Shown here: positions 19,948 to 29,316 of the stretch, piece by piece
Layout: every line of letters starts with the position of its first letter
Numbering within the stretch: position 1 is the stretch's first letter
From: a virus
Virus record (IMG/VR): IMGVR_UViG_3300042458_000289
Span: 1-31,066 of that record
Reading direction: 5' to 3' (one strand)
DNA: 31,066 nt
Made by a program: the position numbers and the translations under genes
Notes under the pieces: generated by a model
The model's database searches: none
What the model was told of the DNA's origin: nothing
What the model saw: the letters and a program-made list of their open reading frames with translations, nothing else

Positions 19948-20925
19948 TTAATTATTAGAATTTAAAAATTTGCTAACTGCACTAAACTTGTCATGTGCCG
20001 ATAATTTTGTTTCAGTCATTTCAACTTCATCTTCAGTTTCAGTGACTAACATTTCTTCCATTTGGTTGCGAAGGTCAGCGATCAATGCGATGATTGCTTT
20101 CTCTCTCTCCTCAAGAATCGGTGTAACGATTGCAAGGATAGCTTCAGCATCCAATGCGGGATCAACTGCCATTTCTTCCTCAACTGCATCTTCAACAATT
20201 GGAGCTTCTTCCTCAACAACTGTTTCTTCGAGTGCAACTTCTTCCATTGCAACCTCTTCCATTGCCTCTTCGACAACTGGTGCATCCTTAATCTCAATGA
20301 TTTCGCCATCCACTACAACGTAGATTTTGCCATCGATTAAGTGCTCCCCATCAGGTAATTTGTTCATGTTATATTTATTTAATTGATTACTTAATTTTAA
20401 ACCAAGGAATCCTTCAATTGAGAATCCCACCTGGTCATTGGCAACCAATTCAGCATAATACTCTTTATCAGTTATCTGAGCAGTTACCATCAATGTTCCT
20501 TTTGGAACTTCAATACCAAATGTTGAGAATGCCTTATCTTGTTTTGGATTATCAACCACCCATGTTTCAAGGATATATGCAGGAACTGTCTTGGATGTGT
20601 CATGTTCCAGGTTGAATAGGTCGCGATTGCGAAGGTCACTCATGAACTTCTCATGAATCTTCGCGATTGTTTCCTCAGTGAATTGCACATAGTATTCTCC
20701 CTCCTGGTCATCCTTGCGATATATCTCCATCGGTATCATGGCAGGTGCGGTGATTCGATACTTTAAGTCATCAGCGAATATCATTCGTTGTGCTTGTTCG
20801 AATGCCATTCCTTTCACCTTGATTGCCGGTTGAGAAGTGAATGCAATCTGCTCAATGCCCAAATCTTCTCCATCGGAGTATTCGGGATCAATAGTGATTT
20901 TGTAAATTGGCAAATCTTTGGTCAT
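19948..20925 (-). CDS. Prohead protease (S78_2/XkdF-like) fused to acidic scaffold
   Basis: 325 aa. Residues ~10-180 fit the XkdF/Peptidase S78-type prohead protease: IEQIAFTSQPAIKVKGMAF, then FNLEHD with H108 and VGFSIEGF with S169 as the likely catalytic pair, in the usual His-then-Ser order. Residues ~215-265 are almost pure E/V/A repeats (EEAMEEVAMEEVALEE..), then a coiled coil (EAILAIVTPILEEREKAIIA) and a short basic-polar end (KFSAVSKFLNSNN), a typical scaffold that contacts capsid protein and is cut away during maturation. The start is preceded by the TCTTAATATA element. Confidence 0.85.
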   Translation of the reverse strand: MTKDLPIYKITIDPEYSDGEDLGIEQIAFTSQPAIKVKGMAFEQAQRMIFADDLKYRITAPAMIPMEIYRKDDQEGEYYVQFTEETIAKIHEKFMSDLRNRDLFNLEHDTSKTVPAYILETWVVDNPKQDKAFSTFGIEVPKGTLMVTAQITDKEYYAELVANDQVGFSIEGFLGLKLSNQLNKYNMNKLPDGEHLIDGKIYVVVDGEIIEIKDAPVVEEAMEEVAMEEVALEETVVEEEAPIVEDAVEEEMAVDPALDAEAILAIVTPILEEREKAIIALIADLRNQMEEMLVTETEDEVEMTETKLSAHDKFSAVSKFLNSNN

Positions 20926-20928
20926 GTA

Positions 20929-20941
20929 TATATTAAGAAAA
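20929..20941 (-). promoter_or_regulatory. TCTTAATATA pre-start element
   Basis: Minus TTTTCTTAATATA, 3 nt before the protease ATG at 20925; identical over 13 bases with 18327-18339. It lies in the 44-bp divergent gap with the plus-strand genes. Confidence 0.45.
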
Positions 20942-20944
20942 TTG

Positions 20945-20952
20945 TATATTTG
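20945..20952 (+). promoter_or_regulatory. Plus-strand -7 box (TATATTTG)
   Basis: TATATTTG matches TAnnTTTG exactly and lies 17 bp before the ATG at 20970. The nearest upstream TTTG (20917-20920) is 24 bp away, a little too far. It gives the plus-strand gene pair its own promoter. Confidence 0.45.
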
Positions 20953-20969
20953 TTCATAAATCTATACAC

Positions 20970-21524
20970 ATGATAAAAATTTTTGAGAGGGAAATCCCCA
21001 ACAAGATGGATGAATTGACCATTGAACAATTCGAGAAGGTAACTGAAATCACCAACAACAAGGAGCTTGATAACATCGATAGGTATATCAAGATTTTTGA
21101 ATACTTCGGTGTTAAGGAATCCGAATGGGATGACAATGACGTTGAACTTTCCGACTTTATTGAGATAGTGAAGGAATTCAATTCTAATAACTATGAGAAA
21201 AAAGAGCCGATTGAATCAATTGAATTGGATGGATATACCTATGATGCGAAGATGAAGCTCTCGGTGAAGGATACCAAGATGATTGAGAAGTTGATTGGTC
21301 GTAAATCGCACAATTGGATTAGTGATTTGTTGGCATTGATGTTCAAACGAACTGACCTCAGCCAAGCGGAACACTACACTGAAGCACATTTGAAACACAA
21401 AGCGAAGTTATTCAAACAATTGAAAGCGGAAATCGCAGTGCCTTACCTGGTATTCGTTACTGAAAAAATCTCAAGCCATGCAAAATCTGAAGCTGCCGAA
21501 AGCGTGGAGCCAAATAACGATTGA
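20970..21524 (+). CDS. Putative tail assembly chaperone 1
   Basis: 184 aa, acidic and helical. It starts MIKIFEREIPNKMDELTIEQ and carries FEKVTEITNNKELDN, a second block ELDGYTYDAKMKLSVKDTKM, and a helical end. Its layout repeats in the next gene (TIEQF..; ITLGEFI), so the two are paralogues. Position between the capsid/tail tube genes and the tape measure gene is where tail assembly chaperones (gpG/gpGT type) lie, and these are often a pair. Here it is on the plus strand, opposite to all neighbours. Function by position and pairing only; I do not recognise a named family. Confidence 0.5.
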   Translation: MIKIFEREIPNKMDELTIEQFEKVTEITNNKELDNIDRYIKIFEYFGVKESEWDDNDVELSDFIEIVKEFNSNNYEKKEPIESIELDGYTYDAKMKLSVKDTKMIEKLIGRKSHNWISDLLALMFKRTDLSQAEHYTEAHLKHKAKLFKQLKAEIAVPYLVFVTEKISSHAKSEAAESVEPNND

Positions 21525-22209
21525 GCAATTCATTGAGATAAGGTCATTAAACATTGAGGATGGAACATTGCAGTACAATACTGATGTGCTCTCCACCCTC
21601 TCCGACCTACCCATTGAGGACTTCGATGATATAGAACTTGACGAACTTCAGAACATCACCAAGCAATTGAAGTGGATGACATCGGAGCCATCCAAAAGAT
21701 ATCAGCATCAACTCGGTGAATTAAAGCTCAAGCCATTTGTTGATATCACTCTCGGTGAGTTTATCACACTGGAGGCATTCGTGACCGATGACTACATCAA
21801 GAATCTTCGCAACATATGTGCAATCCTTTACCGGAAGACATCCACTGATGAATGGGGGAATGTTATCACCGAGCCATATAAATTCAAATCAAGTGAGAGG
21901 GTGCATCTCTTCAATGACTATCCCATTACCTCAGTATTTGGATTGATACCTGAGTACCTTCAGTTCCGCCAAAACTTCCTTGATAGCCATGCCAACCTAA
22001 TGACTGAATCCTTTGAGGATGATGAAGAAGTTGTTGATGTGGAAGAACGTAAAGAGCAGGAAGAGGAAAAGAAATCTTCCAAGTGGGGATGGGAGCAATT
22101 GATATGGACAATGTGCAATGGTGACCTCTCAAAGTTCGATGCGATAACCGACACCAAACTTGTGTTGATTTTTAACTTCCTTGCAATGAGAAAAGAGTTG
22201 GAAATTTAG
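21478..22209 (+). CDS. Putative tail assembly chaperone 2
   Basis: 243 aa, MQNLKLPKAWSQITIEQFIE at the start, then LDELQNITKQLKWM, KPFVDITLGEFITLEAFVTD, a linker rich in E and K (EDDEEVVDVEERKEQEEEKK), and a last helical part WGWEQLIWTMCNGDLSKFDA.. It overlaps the previous gene by 47 bp in the +1 frame, with its own ATG, so coupled translation is more likely than a -1 slip. Its stop TAG overlaps the stop of the opposite-strand gene at 22206 (TTAG). Longer than its partner, like gpGT compared with gpG. Confidence 0.5.
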   Translation: MQNLKLPKAWSQITIEQFIEIRSLNIEDGTLQYNTDVLSTLSDLPIEDFDDIELDELQNITKQLKWMTSEPSKRYQHQLGELKLKPFVDITLGEFITLEAFVTDDYIKNLRNICAILYRKTSTDEWGNVITEPYKFKSSERVHLFNDYPITSVFGLIPEYLQFRQNFLDSHANLMTESFEDDEEVVDVEERKEQEEEKKSSKWGWEQLIWTMCNGDLSKFDAITDTKLVLIFNFLAMRKELEI

Positions 22210-22628
22210 TAATCCAATGCATCCCAAAACTCTCCGAATAGAGGATTGAAATCATAAATGACTTTTACTTTTTTACGAAGCAATCCACCAAGCTCCAGGA
22301 TAGGGAACTTTTGAGCCATGTTCTGAACGTATTGTCCGTACATCTCGGATATCAATCCACTTTGCTCAAGTGCGGTGTTGAATTTACGCACCAAATGGTA
22401 GGGTGCAATGGTGATTGTACCGTTGTTTAGGAATCCGAAGTAATATGCTGCGAGTATCTCAATACGAAGATTGCCTTCGGTAGTTACTTTGGCATTGATA
22501 CGGATGGAATCATACAAAGTGCGTGTATCAATCAACTGTTCATCAACGATAATCTTCTTTAATACATTCGCCACCCTTCTTCTCGTGGGATATTTGATGT
22601 TGAATTCGCCTGTGTTCTTGTAAGCCAT
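22206..22628 (-). CDS. Tail/neck structural protein
   Basis: 140 aa: MAYKNTGEFNIKYPTRRRVA, basic at the front, then VTTEGNLRIEILAAYYFGFL with NNGT, and a helical C-terminal half. The Y-x-x-F/L-N-N-G-T segment is like that of gp10/HK97-type minor tail or neck proteins, in which YaxyvE/NyGT is typical; this supports a head-tail joining role with moderate weight. A TCTTAATATA element lies 5 nt before the ATG. It faces the plus-strand pair tail to tail. Confidence 0.55.
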   Translation of the reverse strand: MAYKNTGEFNIKYPTRRRVANVLKKIIVDEQLIDTRTLYDSIRINAKVTTEGNLRIEILAAYYFGFLNNGTITIAPYHLVRKFNTALEQSGLISEMYGQYVQNMAQKFPILELGGLLRKKVKVIYDFNPLFGEFWDALDY

Positions 22629-22633
22629 ACCTA

Positions 22634-22643
22634 TATATTAAGA
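22634..22643 (-). promoter_or_regulatory. TCTTAATATA pre-start element
   Basis: Minus TCTTAATATA, 5 nt before the ATG at 22628, in the 15-bp gap after the tail completion gene. Confidence 0.4.
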
Positions 22644-23093
22644 TTAATCACCGATTTGTTCAGGAATTTGGCAATCAGTCCATGAAGGAAGTACAAAAGT
22701 AATGCTCATCAACCATCCTGCTGCGTAATCCAAGAGGTCATTGTTCAATGGGGTGAATGTTGGAAATCCTTCCACATCGAAATCAGTATCGGTCAATGAG
22801 AATGTATAGTTGAGATAAAGGTCATTGAGAATCTGCTGACAATCCGAGAGAATTGTGGTGATATTTGCACGGTCTTTTTGGATGATGTCAAAGCAATATA
22901 TCTCAAGGTTGAATAAGTTCACGTTATCACCTGCAATGACATCCACAGGGACCACATACACGAGTGGGTACTTCTCATCCTTAGTGGCAAAGTTGAATAA
23001 CTGCTCCTTAAAATCAGTGCCTACCTTTTTAACTTGCAGATGTGCATTGTAGAAAGCGATAATTTCATCGGTTAATGCTTGGTAAGATATCAT
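22644..23093 (-). CDS. Tail completion/terminator-like protein
   Basis: 149 aa with an alpha/beta layout typical of tail terminators: N-terminal helix (ISYQALTDEIIAFYNAHLQV), KYPLVYVVPVDVIAGDN strand, NLFNLEIYCFDIIQKDRANI, ISDCQ-like helix with LNDLYLNY, and DYAAGWLMSITFVLP at the end. This order (short helix, strands carrying lifecyD-like motif, helix, strands) is like other terminator/completion proteins. It overlaps the tape measure start by four bases. Assignment from pattern and place only. Confidence 0.55.
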   Translation of the reverse strand: MISYQALTDEIIAFYNAHLQVKKVGTDFKEQLFNFATKDEKYPLVYVVPVDVIAGDNVNLFNLEIYCFDIIQKDRANITTILSDCQQILNDLYLNYTFSLTDTDFDVEGFPTFTPLNNDLLDYAAGWLMSITFVLPSWTDCQIPEQIGD

Positions 23094-25165
23094 AATTGTG
23101 CTGATTTTTGGATTTTCAATATGTTGTTTTGTGTCGCAGTTATTTCCGTTTCGGAAACAACTGCCGTAACCGTGATGTTTGTGTTGGTATCTTGACTTCC
23201 CCCGACATTGTTTAGATCGTTGTTTTGACCAAATAGATTACCAGGTGTGAATGCCGGTACCGATGTGTCAGGTGCTGATGTTCCCGATGGTGTGGATGGT
23301 GGTGCCGGTGCGGATGTTGATGTGAATTGTGTTGCTGCTATCTTTGCGATGTTAGCTGCGGACATTGCTGCGGTTGCCACAAGGTTTGCAATACCAACAG
23401 GATTCGGTACAACTCCAATTGCTAATGGTGCAGCTGCTAATGAAGCGGTAACCGCCTTACCAGCATCCACCACTGCACCTGCTAACTGCATCGATTTGTT
23501 GAACTTGAATTGTTTCTTGGCTAAATCTTCCTCAGCCTTACCACCTTTCACCACGTTCTTCATCTTGTTAGCGAATGCAATATCACCAAGTGCTTGGATT
23601 GATTTCACTCCATCCTCAGCAATGTCAAGTGCATCGTTAGCCGTTTTAAGTTGTGCATCGCGTTTCTTTTTTTCCTCCTCTTCTTTTAAAGCAATCCTCT
23701 CCTCTGCTGCGGTTTTCTCGATATCAGTTATATCCAATTCAAGTTTAGCGGTGAGTGCTTTTTTCAAGGCAGCATTATCACCTGCCAATTTCATTTCCTT
23801 CTCGTATTCCTCCTCAAGTTGAAATATCTTGAATTCACTTTCGGATAAGGTAAGTTCTTGAAGCCTTACAAATCTTTCATTTGCCTCCTCCTTTTTCTTA
23901 TCATTTATTTCCTTTTCTTTATTTGCTAATTCTTTTGCTGCATCATTAGCAGCTTTTAATTGTTTTTCACGAAAATCAACTTCAGCCTGAACCATTAAGG
24001 CGATATTTTGGTCTGATAAAATTTTCTTTTCTGAGGCAGTTAATTTATCATTTAATTTAATATCCTCTGCTTTTCTTTTAAATCCTTCTTTGAGTTCTTT
24101 AAATTCTCGTCTGTTCTCATCTTGAATTAAGGCAATACGATTATCAATGATTGCTCTCTCCGCTGCTAATCGATTCGCTGCGTTCTCTTTTCTCTTATCC
24201 GCTGCTGCTTTCGCTGCTGCTGCTCCTGCTGCCGCATCTGCTTTGGCATCATTGATTGCTAATACCTGGCGATTAACTCTTTCATTTCCGATGATTGCTC
24301 TCTCATCTGCAATTTGCTTTTTCAAGTCCTTCAACTTCGCTGCATCCGCTGCTTTGCCAAGAGCTCTCTCAGCGTTGTATGCGGTTAATGCTGAATTGTA
24401 TCTCTCCCTCGCAAATAAACTCTTGGACATGGATGCCTGAACTTCCGTTTTGTAGGTATCAGCTCCATTAGCTTTGAGCAATGCAAGTTGATTCGAGTAC
24501 ATTTGATTCGTTACCGCCTCACGTTCTTTGGATGATTCCTGGACTCTCTTGTTCGCGGCTGCCATCTTCTCAGCATTCTCTTCCGCAGCGAATTGTGTTA
24601 TCCCTAACCAATCAGTCAATTCCTTAAATCCTGCAATAAGTAAATTGAGGGGAGCCATTATCACCTTGAGTACATCGTCAAGTATTCCAAGTTTTTTCAT
24701 GAATAGAACTACCGCCACCACAATCAATGTGATAACCGCAGCCAATAGGAAGATTGGATTCATTAAGATTTGAGCACCGAGCTTCATGAATGTACTCCCA
24801 AGAGTAGTGACTGTTTTACCGATTCCTTTCAATGCGGTACTTATCTCAGCTTTACCGATGGAACCCATTACTTTTTGGAAGGTCCCTGCTTTAGCCGCTG
24901 CCTCTTCAAAATCCAATGACATGATTGAATCCTTGATACCTCCGAATGATGAGGATATCTGCTCAAATTTGGAACCTGAAGCGAATACATTCACCGCATC
25001 ATTGGCATCCTTTATCCTATCCGATACCTCTCCCGCCTTTTTAGCGAGTGCATCCATTTGTGCGGGATCACTAGCCTCAGCAATCGCAGCCTTTAATTGT
25101 TTTAACTGCGACTTGAGGGAGCCTACTCCGTTTAATGTTAAATCAATTGCTACCTCGTTACTCAT
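23090..25165 (-). CDS. Tail tape measure protein
   Basis: 691 aa. N-terminal helices (LKSQLKQLKAAIAEASDPAQ), a hydrophobic segment at ~137-156 (PIFLLAAVITLIVVAVVLFM), a long charged coiled coil (about 310-560, rich in K, E and A) and an alanine/glycine-rich hydrophobic section (AAPLAIGVVPNPVGIANLVA) before a proline-rich end. At about 0.15 nm per residue this would set a tail near 100 nm (inference). It overlaps the next gene's coding end by eight bases on one side and the completion gene by four on the other. Tape measure length and composition support a siphovirus. Confidence 0.9.
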   Translation of the reverse strand: MSNEVAIDLTLNGVGSLKSQLKQLKAAIAEASDPAQMDALAKKAGEVSDRIKDANDAVNVFASGSKFEQISSSFGGIKDSIMSLDFEEAAAKAGTFQKVMGSIGKAEISTALKGIGKTVTTLGSTFMKLGAQILMNPIFLLAAVITLIVVAVVLFMKKLGILDDVLKVIMAPLNLLIAGFKELTDWLGITQFAAEENAEKMAAANKRVQESSKEREAVTNQMYSNQLALLKANGADTYKTEVQASMSKSLFARERYNSALTAYNAERALGKAADAAKLKDLKKQIADERAIIGNERVNRQVLAINDAKADAAAGAAAAKAAADKRKENAANRLAAERAIIDNRIALIQDENRREFKELKEGFKRKAEDIKLNDKLTASEKKILSDQNIALMVQAEVDFREKQLKAANDAAKELANKEKEINDKKKEEANERFVRLQELTLSESEFKIFQLEEEYEKEMKLAGDNAALKKALTAKLELDITDIEKTAAEERIALKEEEEKKKRDAQLKTANDALDIAEDGVKSIQALGDIAFANKMKNVVKGGKAEEDLAKKQFKFNKSMQLAGAVVDAGKAVTASLAAAPLAIGVVPNPVGIANLVATAAMSAANIAKIAATQFTSTSAPAPPSTPSGTSAPDTSVPAFTPGNLFGQNNDLNNVGGSQDTNTNITVTAVVSETEITATQNNILKIQKSAQL

Positions 25166-27854
25166 ATGTTCGGATTTCTAAGGGTGAATAGTTAAGCCTC
25201 CCATCGGTATGTTGATGGTTGGATGTTTTGGTTGTTCTCACTACCACATTGCCATCGGTGTTGATGTTTGCGGTTGCGAGGTAGTCGTGTTCAGTGTTTC
25301 CAATAGTTACAAAGGTAGTCAATGTATCCAATGGAATCAATGGAGTTCCAAGATACTCACCTTGAGCGGTGCGAGTCCAGGTGATTTGTCCGATTGTGTT
25401 GGAGAATTCAATCACTGTTGGTGCTGATGTACTTAGTTGATTGAGTAATGCAACATATCCTCTCGTTTGGAACGTGATTCCGTTGATTTGCGGAGTTATT
25501 ATTCCATCATCATTCAATACCTTATTGTCACCAATTACAATCCCTCTCAGCCCTGTTCCAACAATGTTGCCTGTACCCTTCACAATGACATCATCTCCAC
25601 TTAGATTCCCATTGGACTGAATGGATTTTGTCACAATGGTTGACTCAACTGCATCAACCGATGTGATTGGGGATGTTGGTGTTCCTGGCTTTGTTTGGAA
25701 TGGTGCAAATTCGATGTCCGTATCCACTGATATTAATTCAACTTTGGTTGGAGCTGATGTGTTCGCATCGTAGTCAACAACCTGATTGATGTTCCACCAT
25801 GAATTGTCGATGCGGATTTTGTCATTCAATAGCAATGTTTGGATGTCATTCTCCTTCAAATCGAAATATGCGGTGAGCATTTTACCGACATTGATTTGGT
25901 TGACTGTTCTTCTCCAATATGTATTGTAGAGGTTGTTTGATGTTAATGACTCAGGTGAATAATAATAGTAATCACAAGTACCAAAGTTGATGTCAAAGGT
26001 TGGATTGACTGCATCATTGAAATGGCCAATCATTGGATAAGTCGTGTTGTTGAATACTCCCGTTGTGCCATACTCAACCAATCCCCATGAGCCACAAGTT
26101 TGAACACCTCCATCGTAAAGGATACGGATGTTTGTCTTGGGAGCTTCACCATCCAGGATTGGAACATATCCATTGATTGAGTTGATGATCACTGGAGTTG
26201 GTGAGAAGATAAGCTCTTTGGTATCGGTGTCCTTCACATATTCATTGTCGAAGGTATACTCAATCTGCCCATATATCTCATCAGTCATTTGAGTGTATAC
26301 CACATTCGCTGAATCGGTATCCGCTTTGTATGTTAGCTTTAATTTCTTGTTAGTTACATCGGGAAGGAAGAGGAGATTCTGCTCTTTATCCTTCATCAAT
26401 TTGTAGGTCCAATCCTTTTCAGTTCCATTGTCATAAAACTCATCACGATGGCGAAGAGTTAATTTGTTAGGTTGGTCAGTATCTACCTCAGCATAGAGGT
26501 TATACATTTGGAAGATTGACTTGATGTAATCCGATTGCTTAATCTTCAATGGGATGTATTCGTTAATGGCTAATGTACCGCCAATCACCTGGACATTCTG
26601 CGTTGGAAGGATTCGGATTCGAAGTGAGTTAACTGTCAACACTACGTCAACCGGTTGAACTACTCCTGCACCAAAGAATGCACCGTATGTTTGATATATA
26701 CCAACCTCAAGTTGAACTGAATCACCCGTGTTGAGCTCTCCACTATTTGCTACATTCTGAGCCACGAACATTCCTCCGGTCTTTACTCCCGAATCCAATG
26801 TCAATCCACTTGTTGTAATGGTCGTGTTCACCGATACGGTTGATGATGGTGCGACATTACTCAACTGAGAAACATACGAACCAATGGAAGCTCTCATGCG
26901 AGGTCGAGTGACGAATGCTGCGTTTGAATTTATCACACTCATCCCTGAATTGTTATCCAAAAAGAGTGAGTAATCCATCTCATACATCATCGTGTATCCT
27001 TGAGCTGAATTTAGTGAGGTATCGAATGGAACAGTGAACACTCCCGTTGTTGGATTGAATGATGCTTGAAGGTCAGTTATCTCAGTCCATCCCGTTGCAT
27101 TGTCAAAGTTGCCATATGATTGAACTGATGAAGTCACATCGAATGGAGTGGTGATTTCTGCCTCAACCAAGTAATCCTCAGTGTCAAATGTATTGGCATC
27201 CCCATTGTATGGGATAAGTAATTTGTCGAAATGGGAGGAACTCAATCCCGTCCATTCGTATGTGAATCCTGCATTCGAGAATATGCGGTCAAAGTATTGT
27301 TTGGCGTATATAGCAGGTTTAAATTGTCGCACCTGGTACTGATTGCTTCCGGTAGATGAATACGGGAACACATATTTGAATCCATCGGTGATGGTATTGT
27401 CAAACGATGCGATGATATCTGCAGCAGTGAATGTGTGATTCAAATCACTGAAATCCAAATCAGTCAATTCCTTGTTGGTGATCGCGGTGTAAAATTCGCA
27501 TTGAGTATCTTTCACCAGGACATCATACTCAACCATCTGCTCATGTGCATCGGTCATCTGAGATTTGCGAACATTGACCAACTGAAGCAATGCATCCTCC
27601 ATGATTGGCACATCGTTCTGAAGTACCGTGCATTTCGTGATGGTGTTGATGTTGAATGTACCCTCCTCAATATTTACATCGTAATGGTGTCCAAGGAGGT
27701 TGTGGTTGTTCTTGCTTCCAACCAATGTGATTGTCTTGGAGAACGTACCGGTACGCTTTGTAAGGTCACGGATATCACCGATTGAGAAGTTCAATGGGAA
27801 TGCAGTACCTTCCTTTACGTCAAGATAGCCGGTTGATAGTTGAATTCTAACCAT
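25158..27854 (-). CDS. Large tail tip/baseplate protein
   Basis: 898 aa, mostly beta. It starts MVRIQLSTGYLDVKEGTAFP then NFSIGDIRDLTKRTGTFSKT, a pattern seen in Bacteroidota siphophage tail tip proteins of unassigned family. A middle region (RNAGFTYEWTG-like at ~195, LRHRDEFYDNG at ~470) resembles tail hub proteins, and the C-terminus (~790-898) is a repeated, threonine-rich beta section with GTGNIVGTGLRGIVIG. Placed directly after the 489-aa tail gene and before the tape measure gene, where hub or distal tail proteins lie. The exact role is unknown. Confidence 0.65.
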   Translation of the reverse strand: MVRIQLSTGYLDVKEGTAFPLNFSIGDIRDLTKRTGTFSKTITLVGSKNNHNLLGHHYDVNIEEGTFNINTITKCTVLQNDVPIMEDALLQLVNVRKSQMTDAHEQMVEYDVLVKDTQCEFYTAITNKELTDLDFSDLNHTFTAADIIASFDNTITDGFKYVFPYSSTGSNQYQVRQFKPAIYAKQYFDRIFSNAGFTYEWTGLSSSHFDKLLIPYNGDANTFDTEDYLVEAEITTPFDVTSSVQSYGNFDNATGWTEITDLQASFNPTTGVFTVPFDTSLNSAQGYTMMYEMDYSLFLDNNSGMSVINSNAAFVTRPRMRASIGSYVSQLSNVAPSSTVSVNTTITTSGLTLDSGVKTGGMFVAQNVANSGELNTGDSVQLEVGIYQTYGAFFGAGVVQPVDVVLTVNSLRIRILPTQNVQVIGGTLAINEYIPLKIKQSDYIKSIFQMYNLYAEVDTDQPNKLTLRHRDEFYDNGTEKDWTYKLMKDKEQNLLFLPDVTNKKLKLTYKADTDSANVVYTQMTDEIYGQIEYTFDNEYVKDTDTKELIFSPTPVIINSINGYVPILDGEAPKTNIRILYDGGVQTCGSWGLVEYGTTGVFNNTTYPMIGHFNDAVNPTFDINFGTCDYYYYSPESLTSNNLYNTYWRRTVNQINVGKMLTAYFDLKENDIQTLLLNDKIRIDNSWWNINQVVDYDANTSAPTKVELISVDTDIEFAPFQTKPGTPTSPITSVDAVESTIVTKSIQSNGNLSGDDVIVKGTGNIVGTGLRGIVIGDNKVLNDDGIITPQINGITFQTRGYVALLNQLSTSAPTVIEFSNTIGQITWTRTAQGEYLGTPLIPLDTLTTFVTIGNTEHDYLATANINTDGNVVVRTTKTSNHQHTDGRLNYSPLEIRTYE

Positions 27855-29316
27855 TGATATTGTCTTGATTTGATAATTTGATGGTAATGCTTTGCTTGAT
27901 TAGATTCTTGTTGCGTTGTTGGTATACCTCGTATGCGTTGTTCTGCACGATGCATGGTTGATATGCGGTTGACTCAGCTATATGCACCGGACATCCATCC
28001 TCTCCAATGATTGGAAGACCTTCCTCAGTGGTGTTGTACTGCACAATCTTCACGAATGTCTGAGGTGATGTCAAGAGCTCTTCGAAGTATTGCCCTGCAC
28101 TCTCTTCCATCCAATTGGTATTAAGGTCAAATGACTTGGTCACGTTGATGTTGGACTGCATGAATCCCATGTCCTCAGTGCGGTAGTTCCATGATGCTCC
28201 ACTCACATATCCTTCGACATCCTTGTTGAATATCTCGCGAGTGATTTCTCCTCTCTCATATGATTTCAATTGGAATGCGAATGATGAGTATGAGCCTAAT
28301 CGGTCAAGGAAGAGCATATGATACTCAGAGATGGTCGTTCTCCTGTCCAGGTTGATTCGGTACTTTTTCGAATCGATGCCTAATGCAGTGCGATACCAAA
28401 CATCATAATGAGTTACCGTGTTGCTGATAAGGTCACCCGTTCCAACCAAGACACCGAAGTTATTCGGACCAACAGGAACTTGAGATATCTCATCTGCGTT
28501 GTTAATGTCTTTGTAGAACGAAGCTCCAAGGCTATTAACAAAAATAATGCGGTCATGTCCTTTTGGACTCCAAAGATTCAAATATAAATCCTGACCTAAT
28601 GTGCAACTGAACTCTTGAGGTTGATTCGTTAACCAATAGCTATCTGCGAAGGATAGCTTATAATCTGAGTTATCATAGACACTCCAATCCAACCATCTGA
28701 ATGCTCCATTAAACACAACGTAATCCTCAAAGTTAGTGACGTTTAACGTAATCAATTTTCGGTTATCAGCGTAACAAACATCTCCATTTATTGTTACATC
28801 GGTGATGGAGCTGAATAGCACGTTGACTGTGAAGTTAGATCCCGTTGCACTGAGCACGGTGTGAAGGCCTTCCAACTGAGGATTCGCCACACCACCATCT
28901 GCTTGTGTGATGACTACCTGGTCACCAACCGCGAATGTGTTGGTCACGTTTATTCTTGCATTCCCTCCATTGTTGGTGATGTTGGAAGTCCATGAGTATT
29001 CAGCCAATTGCTCCTCTCCGACTTTGACATCGTAAAGGTATCTCGAATTCGGTGCGTTGTACCATGATGTGCTCAGCGTGTTGAGGTCCCATGATACTTG
29101 TGTTTGAAGTAGTTTGGATAAATCAATCTCACCATATCCATCAACGTAGGTTGGGAGCACTTTATACTCCGCAATCTTGGTTGCAGTTCCTGCCTCGAAT
29201 ACTTGGAATATGTATTTGAATCCAGTGTTGTTCTTGTTGGTTGAATCAACGATGAACTTCAAAGGATTGTATGCTGGACTGAATGCCTGAGGTGATGCTA
29301 TGGTTGATTGACTCAT
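27847..29316 (-). CDS. Tail tip/distal tail protein
   Basis: 489 aa, beta-rich, MSQSTIASPQAFSPAYNPLK at the start. Central RINVTNTFAVGDQVVITQAD is a small beta insertion, and the end EVYQQRNKNLIKQSITIKLS is a conserved-looking closing motif. It overlaps the larger tail protein by eight bases and is coupled to the 41-aa ORF upstream by an ATGA overlap. In Bacteroidota phages paired proteins of this type sit between fibre and tape measure genes and are thought to build the tail tip; this is from gene order and not a known family. Confidence 0.6.
   Translation of the reverse strand: MSQSTIASPQAFSPAYNPLKFIVDSTNKNNTGFKYIFQVFEAGTATKIAEYKVLPTYVDGYGEIDLSKLLQTQVSWDLNTLSTSWYNAPNSRYLYDVKVGEEQLAEYSWTSNITNNGGNARINVTNTFAVGDQVVITQADGGVANPQLEGLHTVLSATGSNFTVNVLFSSITDVTINGDVCYADNRKLITLNVTNFEDYVVFNGAFRWLDWSVYDNSDYKLSFADSYWLTNQPQEFSCTLGQDLYLNLWSPKGHDRIIFVNSLGASFYKDINNADEISQVPVGPNNFGVLVGTGDLISNTVTHYDVWYRTALGIDSKKYRINLDRRTTISEYHMLFLDRLGSYSSFAFQLKSYERGEITREIFNKDVEGYVSGASWNYRTEDMGFMQSNINVTKSFDLNTNWMEESAGQYFEELLTSPQTFVKIVQYNTTEEGLPIIGEDGCPVHIAESTAYQPCIVQNNAYEVYQQRNKNLIKQSITIKLSNQDNING

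Noticed and set aside
20062-20340. Long open frames opposite the protease/scaffold gene
   Set aside because: They mirror the E/A-rich repeats of the scaffold and have serine- or cysteine-rich products with no start context; shadows of the real gene.
21463-21530. Programmed -1 frameshift joining the two plus-strand genes, as in lambda G/GT
   Set aside because: The second gene is in the +1 frame of the first; a -1 slip at the A run (21463-21469) meets a stop within a few codons. A separate ATG at 21478 explains the second gene.
23247-25181. Several plus-strand frames opposite the tape measure gene
   Set aside because: Alanine/serine-rich complements of the coiled-coil codons, no coupling and no leader; not genes.
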